DNA of 64,000 nucleotides from Mesorhizobium sp. (GTDB lineage Bacteria > Pseudomonadota > Alphaproteobacteria > Rhizobiales > Rhizobiaceae): contig SAKE01000005.1 in NCBI GenBank assembly GCA_004017275.1, forward strand, positions 124,001 to 188,000, in the 5' to 3' direction. Both the position numbers and the translations under genes were made by a program. This document shows, in pieces, positions 57,263-64,000 of this stretch (its first letter is position 1; every line of letters begins with the position of its first letter). The notes under the pieces are model-generated. The model was not told the origin of the DNA. It worked only from the letters and a program-made list of their open reading frames with translations, and did not search any database.

Positions 57263-58053
57263 TGGCTATCCCTCGCGGCTTCAGGTGTCCGCGAAAATCT
57301 CTGCCTGGCAACCCGCAGCAGGAACAGCGGATTGCCGACCACATATCGGCGCCACAGCCGGCCCGGTTCGACAGCCAACCGAAACAGCCATTCGAGCCGC
57401 AGCCGGCGCATCCACAAGGGCGCCCGGGGCACCGCGCCGCTCAGGAAATCGAGCAACGCGCCGACGGCTATCGGCAGCGTGCAGTGGCGTGCGTCGATGT
57501 GGCGTTCGATCCACAATTCCTGGCGCGGTACGCCCATGGCGACCAGAAGCACGTCAGGCCGCAGCGCGGCAATCCGGTCGACGATTTCCTGCTCCTGCGA
57601 AGCGGGGAAATAGCCGTCATGGATCACGACGAAGCTGTGCTGCACGGCCAGTGCCGCCAGCTTGACCGACGCTGCTTCGGCGTTGACGCGCGTCGCGCCG
57701 AGCAGCCCGACGGTCAGCGGCGTCGTCGAGGCCTGGAGGAAGGCAGGGACGAAATCGGTGCCGTTGAGATTGTCCGGAAACGGCGCCCCGTAAAGGAGCC
57801 TCGCCGCCAGATCGACGCCGATGCCGTCGGGCAGGATAAGGAAATCATCGAGCGCCTCGGCAAAGACCGGGTCGGTGTAGGCGATGTTGGCGTTGTGGGC
57901 GTTGAGGAAACTGACCTTGGTGAAACGCCGCTCGGCAATCAGCCGGTTCAGCAGGACGATGGCATCGTTCCAGCGGATCGCGACCACCGGGATGCCGAGG
58001 ATCGTCTTTAGCATGTCGAGCCCGAACGCGACGCGGCCGGAATGCATGTTCAT
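57259..58053 (-). CDS. WecG/TagA/CpsF-family glycosyltransferase
   Basis: The 264-residue protein shows the family signatures SFLNAHNANIAYTDPVFAEA, ILPDGIGVDLAARLL, NGTDFVPAFLQ, LGATRVNAEAASVKL and VLLVAMGVPRQELWIERHID. These enzymes add a sugar to a lipid-linked oligosaccharide. Start and stop overlap both neighbours by four bases. Confidence 0.92.
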   Translation of the reverse strand: MNMHSGRVAFGLDMLKTILGIPVVAIRWNDAIVLLNRLIAERRFTKVSFLNAHNANIAYTDPVFAEALDDFLILPDGIGVDLAARLLYGAPFPDNLNGTDFVPAFLQASTTPLTVGLLGATRVNAEAASVKLAALAVQHSFVVIHDGYFPASQEQEIVDRIAALRPDVLLVAMGVPRQELWIERHIDARHCTLPIAVGALLDFLSGAVPRAPLWMRRLRLEWLFRLAVEPGRLWRRYVVGNPLFLLRVARQRFSRTPEAARDSQ

Positions 58054-59222
58054 GCAAACGCCTCCTGCCTGACGGACCCGAGCTTTTCGATCCCAAGCCG
58101 GATGGCGGTATCGAGAGCCTTGATTTGCGAACGCCGGAATGCGCTGCCGTCGACGTCACGGATGTCGGTGGCCGCGGCCTCCAACGCCCTGGCGAAGGCA
58201 ACGGGATCATCGGTGACGACGCAATTTTCCGGACGGTGGTCGATGCCGCGCAGCGAGCGGCTTGTGACAACCGAAGGCAGGCCGAGTTCGAAGGTTTCGA
58301 TGGTCTTCAACTGGACGCCGCTGCCGGCGGTGCTGATCAGCGGGATGACGGCAGCGCTGCGCACGAAAGCCTGCGCGTCGGGCACGCGGCCGACAAATTC
58401 AACCCCCGGATGCTTCGACGTGACGGCCGAAGGCATGCTGCCGGCGATGCGGATGCGGAAGTCACGCCGCAGATGCGGCACGACCTTCTCCAGGAACCAG
58501 TCGAGGCCGATGCGGTTCGGCTGCCAGGTCCAGGTGCCGATCAGGGCGGCGTCGCAGTCGACGCGGCGTGGGTTTTTCGGGGTTGGCGCCTGGGCACCGA
58601 TCACCAGTGGCAGCACCGCCGAGCGATCGTCGGAGGCTACGCCGAGTGCGACGCGATCTTCCTCGGCGAGCGTGAAGACGAAGCGCGCGCGCCGACAGAG
58701 ACGCTCTTCCATCACCTTGAGCAACCTCGCCTCGCGGCGGAACAGCAAGCGCTGAAACAGGCTCCCGGCGGCAGCAGCGTTTTCCCGCGCCGAAAGGTGC
58801 TCGACATTGTGAGCAACGAAGATCGAAGGCCGGTCAGCGAACAGCTTTTCGAAGGCGCCCGCTAGCTGCACGGAATTCAGGACATAGCCGTCGACCGGAC
58901 CAGCGCTCTCGACGGCAGCGAAAACATCGCTGTCGGACACGGCGCGCAACTTGACCGACGCGAAGGTGAGGCCCGAAAGCAGCGCCTTGCCGACCCAGGT
59001 CAGCTTTTGCCGTGCGGAGGCATTGTCCGTGCGCACGTCGATCGCACCCAGCACCACGGTGTTTTCGGGATCGGCCGCGGGTTTTCCCGGCCAGGTGAAG
59101 CCAACGACCGTGACGCGCGCGCCAGCGCGCCGCAACGCGGCGATGATCGCAGCGTTGGCTATCTCGTAGCCCGAAGCGAGAGCGCCGTCGGGCACGATCG
59201 ATGTGGCGAACAGCAGATGCAT
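58050..59222 (-). CDS. glycosyltransferase (GT-B fold, family 4-like)
   Basis: The 390-residue protein has the GT-B hinge text FVAHNVEHLSARENAAAAGS and LIGTWTWQPNRIGLDWFLEK, and the C-terminal donor site GSGVQLKTIETFELGLPSVV. AGGATAGGTGAG precedes ATG 59222; an open frame to 59285 lacks a signal. It is the first gene of the three-gene operon. Confidence 0.88.
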   Translation of the reverse strand: MHLLFATSIVPDGALASGYEIANAAIIAALRRAGARVTVVGFTWPGKPAADPENTVVLGAIDVRTDNASARQKLTWVGKALLSGLTFASVKLRAVSDSDVFAAVESAGPVDGYVLNSVQLAGAFEKLFADRPSIFVAHNVEHLSARENAAAAGSLFQRLLFRREARLLKVMEERLCRRARFVFTLAEEDRVALGVASDDRSAVLPLVIGAQAPTPKNPRRVDCDAALIGTWTWQPNRIGLDWFLEKVVPHLRRDFRIRIAGSMPSAVTSKHPGVEFVGRVPDAQAFVRSAAVIPLISTAGSGVQLKTIETFELGLPSVVTSRSLRGIDHRPENCVVTDDPVAFARALEAAATDIRDVDGSAFRRSQIKALDTAIRLGIEKLGSVRQEAFA

Positions 59223-59394
59223 CTCACCTATCCTGTGGTGTAGCCGGTAGCAAAGTGCGGTGAACCCTTGATTAAGCGGGCACAATCAACGACCAAAAGC
59301 CCCTGCTTGGCGGCGTTCTCCGTGCAAGGTGATTAACGAAACCTTATCAACCGCGGTGCTACCAGAGCCCAACTCACCATGTGGCTGGACGCGG

Positions 59395-60393
59395 ATGATC
59401 CCTTTGCCATCGGACGGTTCAGTATCGATCGCGGGGCGCGCGCCACGGCTTGACGTCGAGGCCGTCGAAGCGGTCGTCACCTTGCCGACCTTCAAGCGGC
59501 CCGAGCAGGTGCTGGAAACGCTGGCGTCGCTGCGCGCGCAGCAAACCGGCAGGCGCTTTGCCGTCATCGTCATGGAAAACGAAGCCGAGGCGCGGGCCGG
59601 CGCCAAGGCGGCACTGCCGCTGTTCGAGCGCGGCGAGATCCCAGGCCTGGTCATCGTCGCGCATGATCGCGGCAATTGCAGCGCCTACAATGCCGGCTGG
59701 CAGACAGCGATCCTGCAATTCCCCAACTTCAGGCACCTTCTGGTCATCGACGATGACGAGATCGCCGATCCGCAATGGCTGGAACGGATGTGCGGGGCTG
59801 CCGAAACGCTCGGCGCCGATATTGTCGGCGGCCCGCAGGTGCCCGTGTTTGCCAACCCCGCCCATGCGAGATGGGCCGAGCATCCGGTGTTCGCACCGCC
59901 TTACCGGGAGACGGGGCGCGTTCCGGCACTGTATTCGTCCGGCAATCTTCTGGTCGGGCGCAACGTGCTGATCGCCATGGGTCCGCCCTTTCTCGATCTC
60001 AGATTCAACTTCATGGGCGGCGGCGATTCCGACTTTCTCAGCCGGTCGGCGCAGAAGGGCTTTGTGCTGGGCTGGTGCGCGGAGGCCAAGGTGCTTGAAA
60101 CCGTCCCGGCCCGGCGTGTCGAGACCGGCTGGATCCGTGCCCGCAGCCTGCGTAACGGCGTGATCTCGACATTGGTCGAAAAGAAGAAACGCGCCGGTAC
60201 GCCGCTGGCCGGCGCCAAGGTGCTGGTGAAGAGCCTGGCGCTGCTTGCCGCGTCGCCGTTTCGCGGCCTGATCCGGCTGGCGCGGACCGGATCGCCGGCC
60301 ATCGCCATCTACCCCGTCCATGTGGCGCTAGGCCGCGTGCTGGCCGAATTCGGATATGCCAATGAGCAATACCGCCAGCCTGAGAAAAACTGA
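59395..60393 (+). CDS. family 2 glycosyltransferase
   Basis: The GT-A domain has VVTLPTFKRPEQVLETLASL, the metal-binding LVIDDDEIADP and the acceptor text GGGDSDFLSRSAQKGF. Start is uncertain: ATG 59395 in frame has a poor signal, GTG 59329 is possible, and out of frame an ATG at 59379 encodes MWLDADDPFAIGRFS, which looks like a normal GT2 N-terminus but stops at once. A frameshift near 59450 could join them. The C-terminus has a hydrophobic segment and overlaps the polymerase gene. Confidence 0.78.
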   Translation: MIPLPSDGSVSIAGRAPRLDVEAVEAVVTLPTFKRPEQVLETLASLRAQQTGRRFAVIVMENEAEARAGAKAALPLFERGEIPGLVIVAHDRGNCSAYNAGWQTAILQFPNFRHLLVIDDDEIADPQWLERMCGAAETLGADIVGGPQVPVFANPAHARWAEHPVFAPPYRETGRVPALYSSGNLLVGRNVLIAMGPPFLDLRFNFMGGGDSDFLSRSAQKGFVLGWCAEAKVLETVPARRVETGWIRARSLRNGVISTLVEKKKRAGTPLAGAKVLVKSLALLAASPFRGLIRLARTGSPAIAIYPVHVALGRVLAEFGYANEQYRQPEKN

Positions 60394-61705
60394 GCGCGCC
60401 CCGTTCAGCGCCCAGTTCACGCGCGAAGGCGTGGCGACGGCTATTGCCGCGCTGCTGTTCACCGTCATAATGGTGTCCTTCCGGCCGTTCCAGCCGGCCG
60501 GCGCCGAACTCACCGGTCAAGGCGGCGACATCGTCAACCAGCTTGGCTTCAGTTCGCTCGGCGCCATGTCGATCTTCTCGCTGATGGCGTTTGCCGATCC
60601 GCGCGTGGTGCGCTCACTGCTCAGCCCGTCCTGGATGCTGATGCTGGGCTTCTTTTTCCTGTCGGTGATCCTGGCGACCGATCCGCCTTCGGCCATGCGC
60701 GCCGCCTCCTTCACCCTGATCGGCATCCTGACGATGGCGACGATCCTCGTGCTGCCGCGCGACGCCGAGGCCTTTTCAAAAGTCATCATCTTCACCGCCG
60801 TCGTGGTCATGGGCCTTTCCTATCTTGGCCTCATCGTCTTTCCGCACGAGGCGATGCACACCGCCGACTCACAGGAGCCCGAACATGCCGGCCTGTGGCG
60901 CGGCGTGTTCACCCACAAGAACATCGCCGGCCCGATCATGGCCTGCCTCAGTTTCGCAGGTCTGTACCTCTACCGGCGCGGGCAGCGGTACTGGGGCGCC
61001 GGGATCTTCTTCGCGGCGATGATCTTCATGCTGCACACCGGCTCAAAGACGACCGCCGGCCTGGTGCCGTTCTCGATCCTGATCGTGATGTTCCCGAGCC
61101 TGATAGGCATGCGGCTCGGCACGCCGATCCTGTTTGCTCTGGCGATCATCGCCACGGCGGTCGGCACGCTGGGCATCGTCTTCCTGCCGCCGATAAAACA
61201 TCTCGCGGCGATCTATTTCCCTGACATGACCTATACCGGCCGCACCACGCTGTGGGAGTTCGCCGGCAGCATGCTGGCGAAGAAGCCATGGACCGGCTAC
61301 GGCTATGAAAGCTTCTGGGGCACGCCGCTCTTGCTCAACCAGGACCAGCCCTTCGACCGGCCGTGGGACATCAGGACCATCGTACACGGCCATGACGGCT
61401 ATCTCGATATCGCCGTGCTGATGGGCATCCCGGCACTTTGCGTGGCGGTCTACACCTTCCTCATCGCACCGCTGCGCGACTACATGCGCATACCGCTGCG
61501 CAGGGAAAACATCTTTCTTGGCGACTTCTTCATGATGGTGGTGCTGTTCACGGCGCTCAACGCTTTCCTCGAAAGCTTCTTCTTCCATCGCGGCGACCCG
61601 GTCTGGCTGTTCTTCGTGCTCGGCGTGCTTGGCCTTAGACAAGTCTCGCTGCGGCCGATCGCGGTGCGCGATCCCGATGACAAGGCTTCCCCAGGGAAGC
61701 GCTAG
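60356..61705 (+). CDS. ExoQ-like polysaccharide polymerase (O-antigen ligase family)
   Basis: The 449-residue protein has about 10-12 membrane segments and the Wzy/WaaL-type periplasmic loop: GLWRGVFTHKNIAGPIMACL, the conserved GRTTLWEFAGSML and GYGYESFWG. This resembles ExoQ, which polymerises repeat units. It overlaps the GT2 gene by 38 bases and begins at ATG 60356 or 60362. Confidence 0.87.
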   Translation: MPMSNTASLRKTERAPFSAQFTREGVATAIAALLFTVIMVSFRPFQPAGAELTGQGGDIVNQLGFSSLGAMSIFSLMAFADPRVVRSLLSPSWMLMLGFFFLSVILATDPPSAMRAASFTLIGILTMATILVLPRDAEAFSKVIIFTAVVVMGLSYLGLIVFPHEAMHTADSQEPEHAGLWRGVFTHKNIAGPIMACLSFAGLYLYRRGQRYWGAGIFFAAMIFMLHTGSKTTAGLVPFSILIVMFPSLIGMRLGTPILFALAIIATAVGTLGIVFLPPIKHLAAIYFPDMTYTGRTTLWEFAGSMLAKKPWTGYGYESFWGTPLLLNQDQPFDRPWDIRTIVHGHDGYLDIAVLMGIPALCVAVYTFLIAPLRDYMRIPLRRENIFLGDFFMMVVLFTALNAFLESFFFHRGDPVWLFFVLGVLGLRQVSLRPIAVRDPDDKASPGKR

Positions 61706-61740
61706 CGTCTATGTGAAGGCCTTCCTTCGGAGGGCTTTCG

Positions 61741-62556
61741 ATGACGATCAGACTTGTTCTCGCCGGCTGCGGCAATATGGGTTACGCCATGCTCTCGGGC
61801 TGGCTGAAATCCGGCAAGCTTGCGCCGTCGGCGGTTTTCGTGGTCGAGCCCAACGCCGATCTGCGCAATCGCGCCGCCGCACTAGGTTGCGGCACTGCGG
61901 CCGATGCCGGTGCCATTCCGGCCGATGCCGTGCCCGACCTCGTCGTCATCGCGGTGAAGCCACAGGTGATCCGCGACGTCACAGCCGCCTACAAGCGCTT
62001 CGGCGACGGCCGCACCACCTTCGTCAGCATCGCCGCCGGCACGCCTGCTGCCACCTTCGAGGAGATCCTCGGCAATCGCGCGCCGATCGTGCGCTGCATG
62101 CCCAACACGCCCGCGGCGATCGGCAAGGGGATGATGGTGGTGTTTTCCAACAAGCTGGTTTCCGATGACACCAAGCGTTTCGTCGCCGACCTGCTGTCGG
62201 CGAGCGGCGAAGTAGCCACCATTGACGACGAGGGCCTGATGGATGCGGTAACCGCCGTGTCCGGATCGGGGCCGGCCTACATCTTCCATTTCATCGAGGC
62301 GCTGACCGTGGCTGCCGAGAAGGCCGGTCTGCCGACGGCGACCGCCAAGTTGCTCGCCATGCAGACCGTCTACGGCGCCGCCTCGCTCGCCGCCGAAAGT
62401 GGCGAGGAGCCGGGCGTGCTGCGCCAGCAGGTGACCAGTCCCAAGGGGACGACGGCCGCGGCGCTGGACGTGCTAATGGGCGAGGATCGACTGACGCGCC
62501 TCCTCACAGAGGCGGTGGAGGCTGCGCGGCTGCGGTCGGTCGAACTGGGGAAGTAG
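61741..62556 (+). CDS. proC: pyrroline-5-carboxylate reductase
   Basis: The 271-residue enzyme makes proline from pyrroline-5-carboxylate. Signatures: LAGCGNMGYAMLSGWLKSG, VIAVKPQVIRD, VRCMPNTPAAIGKGM and the C-terminal AVSGSGPAYIFHFIEAL with TSPKGTTAAALDVLM. GGAGGG lies before the ATG. Confidence 0.95.
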   Translation: MTIRLVLAGCGNMGYAMLSGWLKSGKLAPSAVFVVEPNADLRNRAAALGCGTAADAGAIPADAVPDLVVIAVKPQVIRDVTAAYKRFGDGRTTFVSIAAGTPAATFEEILGNRAPIVRCMPNTPAAIGKGMMVVFSNKLVSDDTKRFVADLLSASGEVATIDDEGLMDAVTAVSGSGPAYIFHFIEALTVAAEKAGLPTATAKLLAMQTVYGAASLAAESGEEPGVLRQQVTSPKGTTAAALDVLMGEDRLTRLLTEAVEAARLRSVELGK

Positions 62557-62649
62557 AGTCGCTGGCCCCAGTGCAAGGGTCTTGAAGGGTCGGCCGTGCT
62601 TGTGCCGACGGATGGCCAAGCCTTGAGCATTAGCGGAAACGCCTATCGT
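62557..62649. other. short spacer between proC and the repeat element
   Basis: No gene seen in these 93 bases; they probably hold the end of the proC transcript, although I see no convincing terminator hairpin. Confidence 0.35.
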
Positions 62650-62834
62650 TTCGTCATCCACGGGCGGAGCAAGGAGCACAGCGACGCAGCGCAGACCCGA
62701 GGATCCATGCCGCGACTTCAGAGCGCCGCCACGGTGCAGAATTCTGCTCCGCTGCATTCCCCGACCAAGGTCATGGCATGGATCCTCGGGTCTCCGCGAC
62801 GGAGCTTCGCTCCTGCTCCGCCCGTGGATGACGA
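62650..62834. repeat. large inverted-repeat element (MITE-like)
   Basis: The outer left arm (62650-62709) begins TTCGTCATCCACGGGCGGAG and includes GACCCGAGGATCCATGCC; the right arm (62774-62834) is its inverted complement with a few differences. About 60 bases per arm flank a 65-base centre. No transposase is encoded. It has the shape of a non-autonomous transposable or rhizobial palindromic element. Confidence 0.75.
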
Positions 62835-62943
62835 AGTTGGAAGGCTCCGGTCAATCGCGAATGTCTACGATGATCCATCGAAACGAACGACGAAATCCGG
62901 GCTGCCAGCAGGCCTGCCAACGTGACAACCCCTGTGTATCTGG

Positions 62944-63193
62944 TCAGGCGTCATTCTGGCCGCCACCCCACATAGCGTCGATCTCATTCTTACGACCCGA
63001 CAACCCTCGCCTGCTTTCGCCTGAGATTAGCGGCGATTGCAGCCAACCGTTCCGCCAGCGGCGCACGGGCGCTTTCCCGCTTCAGTTCACTTTCAAGCGC
63101 TTCGATAACCGCTCTGGTCATGGAAATCTTGCGCTTGGCGGCAAGCTGACGAGCCAGTTCGCGGGCACGCGAATTCCTGATTCGAAGGTTCAT
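62944..63193 (-). pseudogene. VapB-type antitoxin, frameshifted, without toxin
   Basis: From ATG 63193 (behind AAGGGTCGG) the frame reads MNLRIRNSRARELARQLAAK, KRKISMTRAVIEALESELKR and RLAAIAANLRRKQARVVGS before a stop at 62990. This is the ribbon-helix-helix VapB (Rv0623-like) family. The adjacent frame continues KNEIDAMWGGGQNDA to a TGA at 62944; this matches the usual VapB C-terminus (EIDAMWG). One base lost in the GGG near 62999 would restore it. No VapC follows, so the antitoxin is an orphan. Confidence 0.75.
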
Positions 63194-63260
63194 GTGACCG
63201 ACCCTTGGCGACATTTGCCCACAATCTATCATTTGTCGTAGCAGCGCCAGCGTGGTTCTT

Positions 63261-64000
63261 TCAAGCCCCGTACAGCATCTCGTCTTGCAGCCGGCGCAAG
63301 GCGAATAGTCTCGTCGTCTGGTCGGGCGACGCATTGTCGGCGGTCAGCAATTCGCCTTTCCTGACTGGTTTCAGCACCTGGCCGCCTTCGAGCAGGCCGA
63401 CCGGCACGGCGCGCTGGGCGCGGGCTTCGCCGACGGTCATGGTCCAGGAGCGGTAGCAGGTCTCGCCGATCGCATCGAAGGTCTCGCCAGCGGCAAGGTC
63501 GCGCTTGGCGACGGCACAGACTTCGGCGACCGGCCGCGGCAGCGGCACCATGTCGGGCTTGCCGAAAAGGACGATGCGGGCAGCGGTCAGCGGCACCTCC
63601 AGCGAGGTCAGGTGATAGGGCCTAAACAGGCTGTAATAGGGGCCGTGTCCGATATGCAGATCGTCCATGCGCTCGATGATGCGCGGGTGCGTCGCCTCGA
63701 CGATGACGAAGACGCCGGGCGCGACGCCCTTGCCGATCGTGTAGTCGACGACGCCTTTCTTCGTGAGCAGTCCGCCATCCTCGCGCGGGATCAGCACCTT
63801 GGCGAGGTCATCGCGGTCGGCCTTGGGACCGTGCATGCCGGGCACATCCGGCACCAGCCCGGTGGCGTTGGCGATGGCGCACATCTCGACCATAGTCTTG
63901 GAGCCGTCGACGAACTCGACCAGCATGCGCGGATTCATGTTGCGGCGGATCGCTTCCTCGCGATAATCGTCGGGCACGGCGTCGTGGTTCAGCGGGTTGT
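63261..64000 (-). CDS. SAF-domain NAD(P)-dependent oxidoreductase-like protein (partial)
   Basis: Only the C-terminal 246 codons are in the window; the gene runs past 64000. It contains text of the homoserine-dehydrogenase-like/SAF proteins: NPRMLVEFVDGSKTMVEMCA, GLVPDVPGMHGP, PYYSLFRPYHLTSLEVPLTA and a C-terminal SAF domain (AKRDLAAGETFDAIGETCYR). Some members act in sugar-acid degradation. The stop is at 63261. Function of this protein is not determined. Confidence 0.75.
   Translation of the reverse strand, partial: NPLNHDAVPDDYREEAIRRNMNPRMLVEFVDGSKTMVEMCAIANATGLVPDVPGMHGPKADRDDLAKVLIPREDGGLLTKKGVVDYTIGKGVAPGVFVIVEATHPRIIERMDDLHIGHGPYYSLFRPYHLTSLEVPLTAARIVLFGKPDMVPLPRPVAEVCAVAKRDLAAGETFDAIGETCYRSWTMTVGEARAQRAVPVGLLEGGQVLKPVRKGELLTADNASPDQTTRLFALRRLQDEMLYGA

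Noticed and set aside
62990..63193. Intact VapBC toxin-antitoxin pair
   Set aside because: No VapC reading frame exists on the downstream side (62570-62943) and the antitoxin tail is out of frame.

Overview
The window looks like chromosomal DNA of an alphaproteobacterium of the Rhizobiales, most likely Mesorhizobium or a close relative. The evidence is a uniformly high GC content and many family-level matches: an Entner-Doudoroff operon zwf-pgl-edd, a ScfR/RamB-type regulator divergent from isocitrate lyase, acetoacetyl-CoA synthetase, a phasin, a PdhS/PleC-like cell-cycle kinase, and several rhizobial-type dispersed intergenic palindromes. Species was not determined; no database search was possible.

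Layout. (1) 1-5440: a tightly overlapping aromatic-degradation operon on the minus strand (hydroxyquinol 1,2-dioxygenase, MhqO-like ring-cleaving dioxygenase, MhqD-like esterase, maleylacetate reductase, periplasmic binding protein) with a divergent LysR regulator. (2) 5440-17780: a gene-poor, decay-rich accessory stretch. It holds small stress or detoxification genes (SDR, isochorismatase-like, GFA, HD, DUF427, haloacid dehalogenase, AraC), remnants of a PQQ glucose dehydrogenase and a tyrosine recombinase, and frameshifted alpha/beta-hydrolase and DUF3313 genes. It ends with a CpxAR-like two-component system whose likely operator occurs three times. A tRNA-His gene bounds it, with its 3' end facing the stretch. 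(3) 18040-25242: a candidate small RNA with three anti-Shine-Dalgarno loops, the phasin, a very large PAS histidine kinase and acetoacetyl-CoA synthetase, which suggests polyhydroxybutyrate/acetoacetate metabolism. (4) 25297-43717: AsmA protein, putrescine transporter potFGHI, EamA exporter, DUF2167 protein, ScfR/aceA glyoxylate-shunt locus, a receiver protein, a HAD phosphatase, putrescine-utilisation genes puuA/puuB, an SH3 protein and an SDR. (5) 44033-52091: zwf-pgl-edd, a VWA protein, a GlxA-type AraC regulator and folD. (6) 52272-61705: a polysaccharide locus (Wzc/ExoP-like chain-length protein without a kinase domain, flippase, four glycosyltransferase-type proteins, ExoQ-like polymerase). 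(7) 61741-64000: proC, a large inverted-repeat element, a decayed VapB antitoxin and the C-terminal part of a SAF-domain oxidoreductase.

The observations most worth follow-up are the triple-loop anti-SD small RNA next to the phasin gene, the three matching operator sites around the two-component system, the fusion of a quinone-detoxification module (MhqO/MhqD type) with a hydroxyquinol pathway, and the tandem 16-bp palindromes upstream of the AsmA gene.
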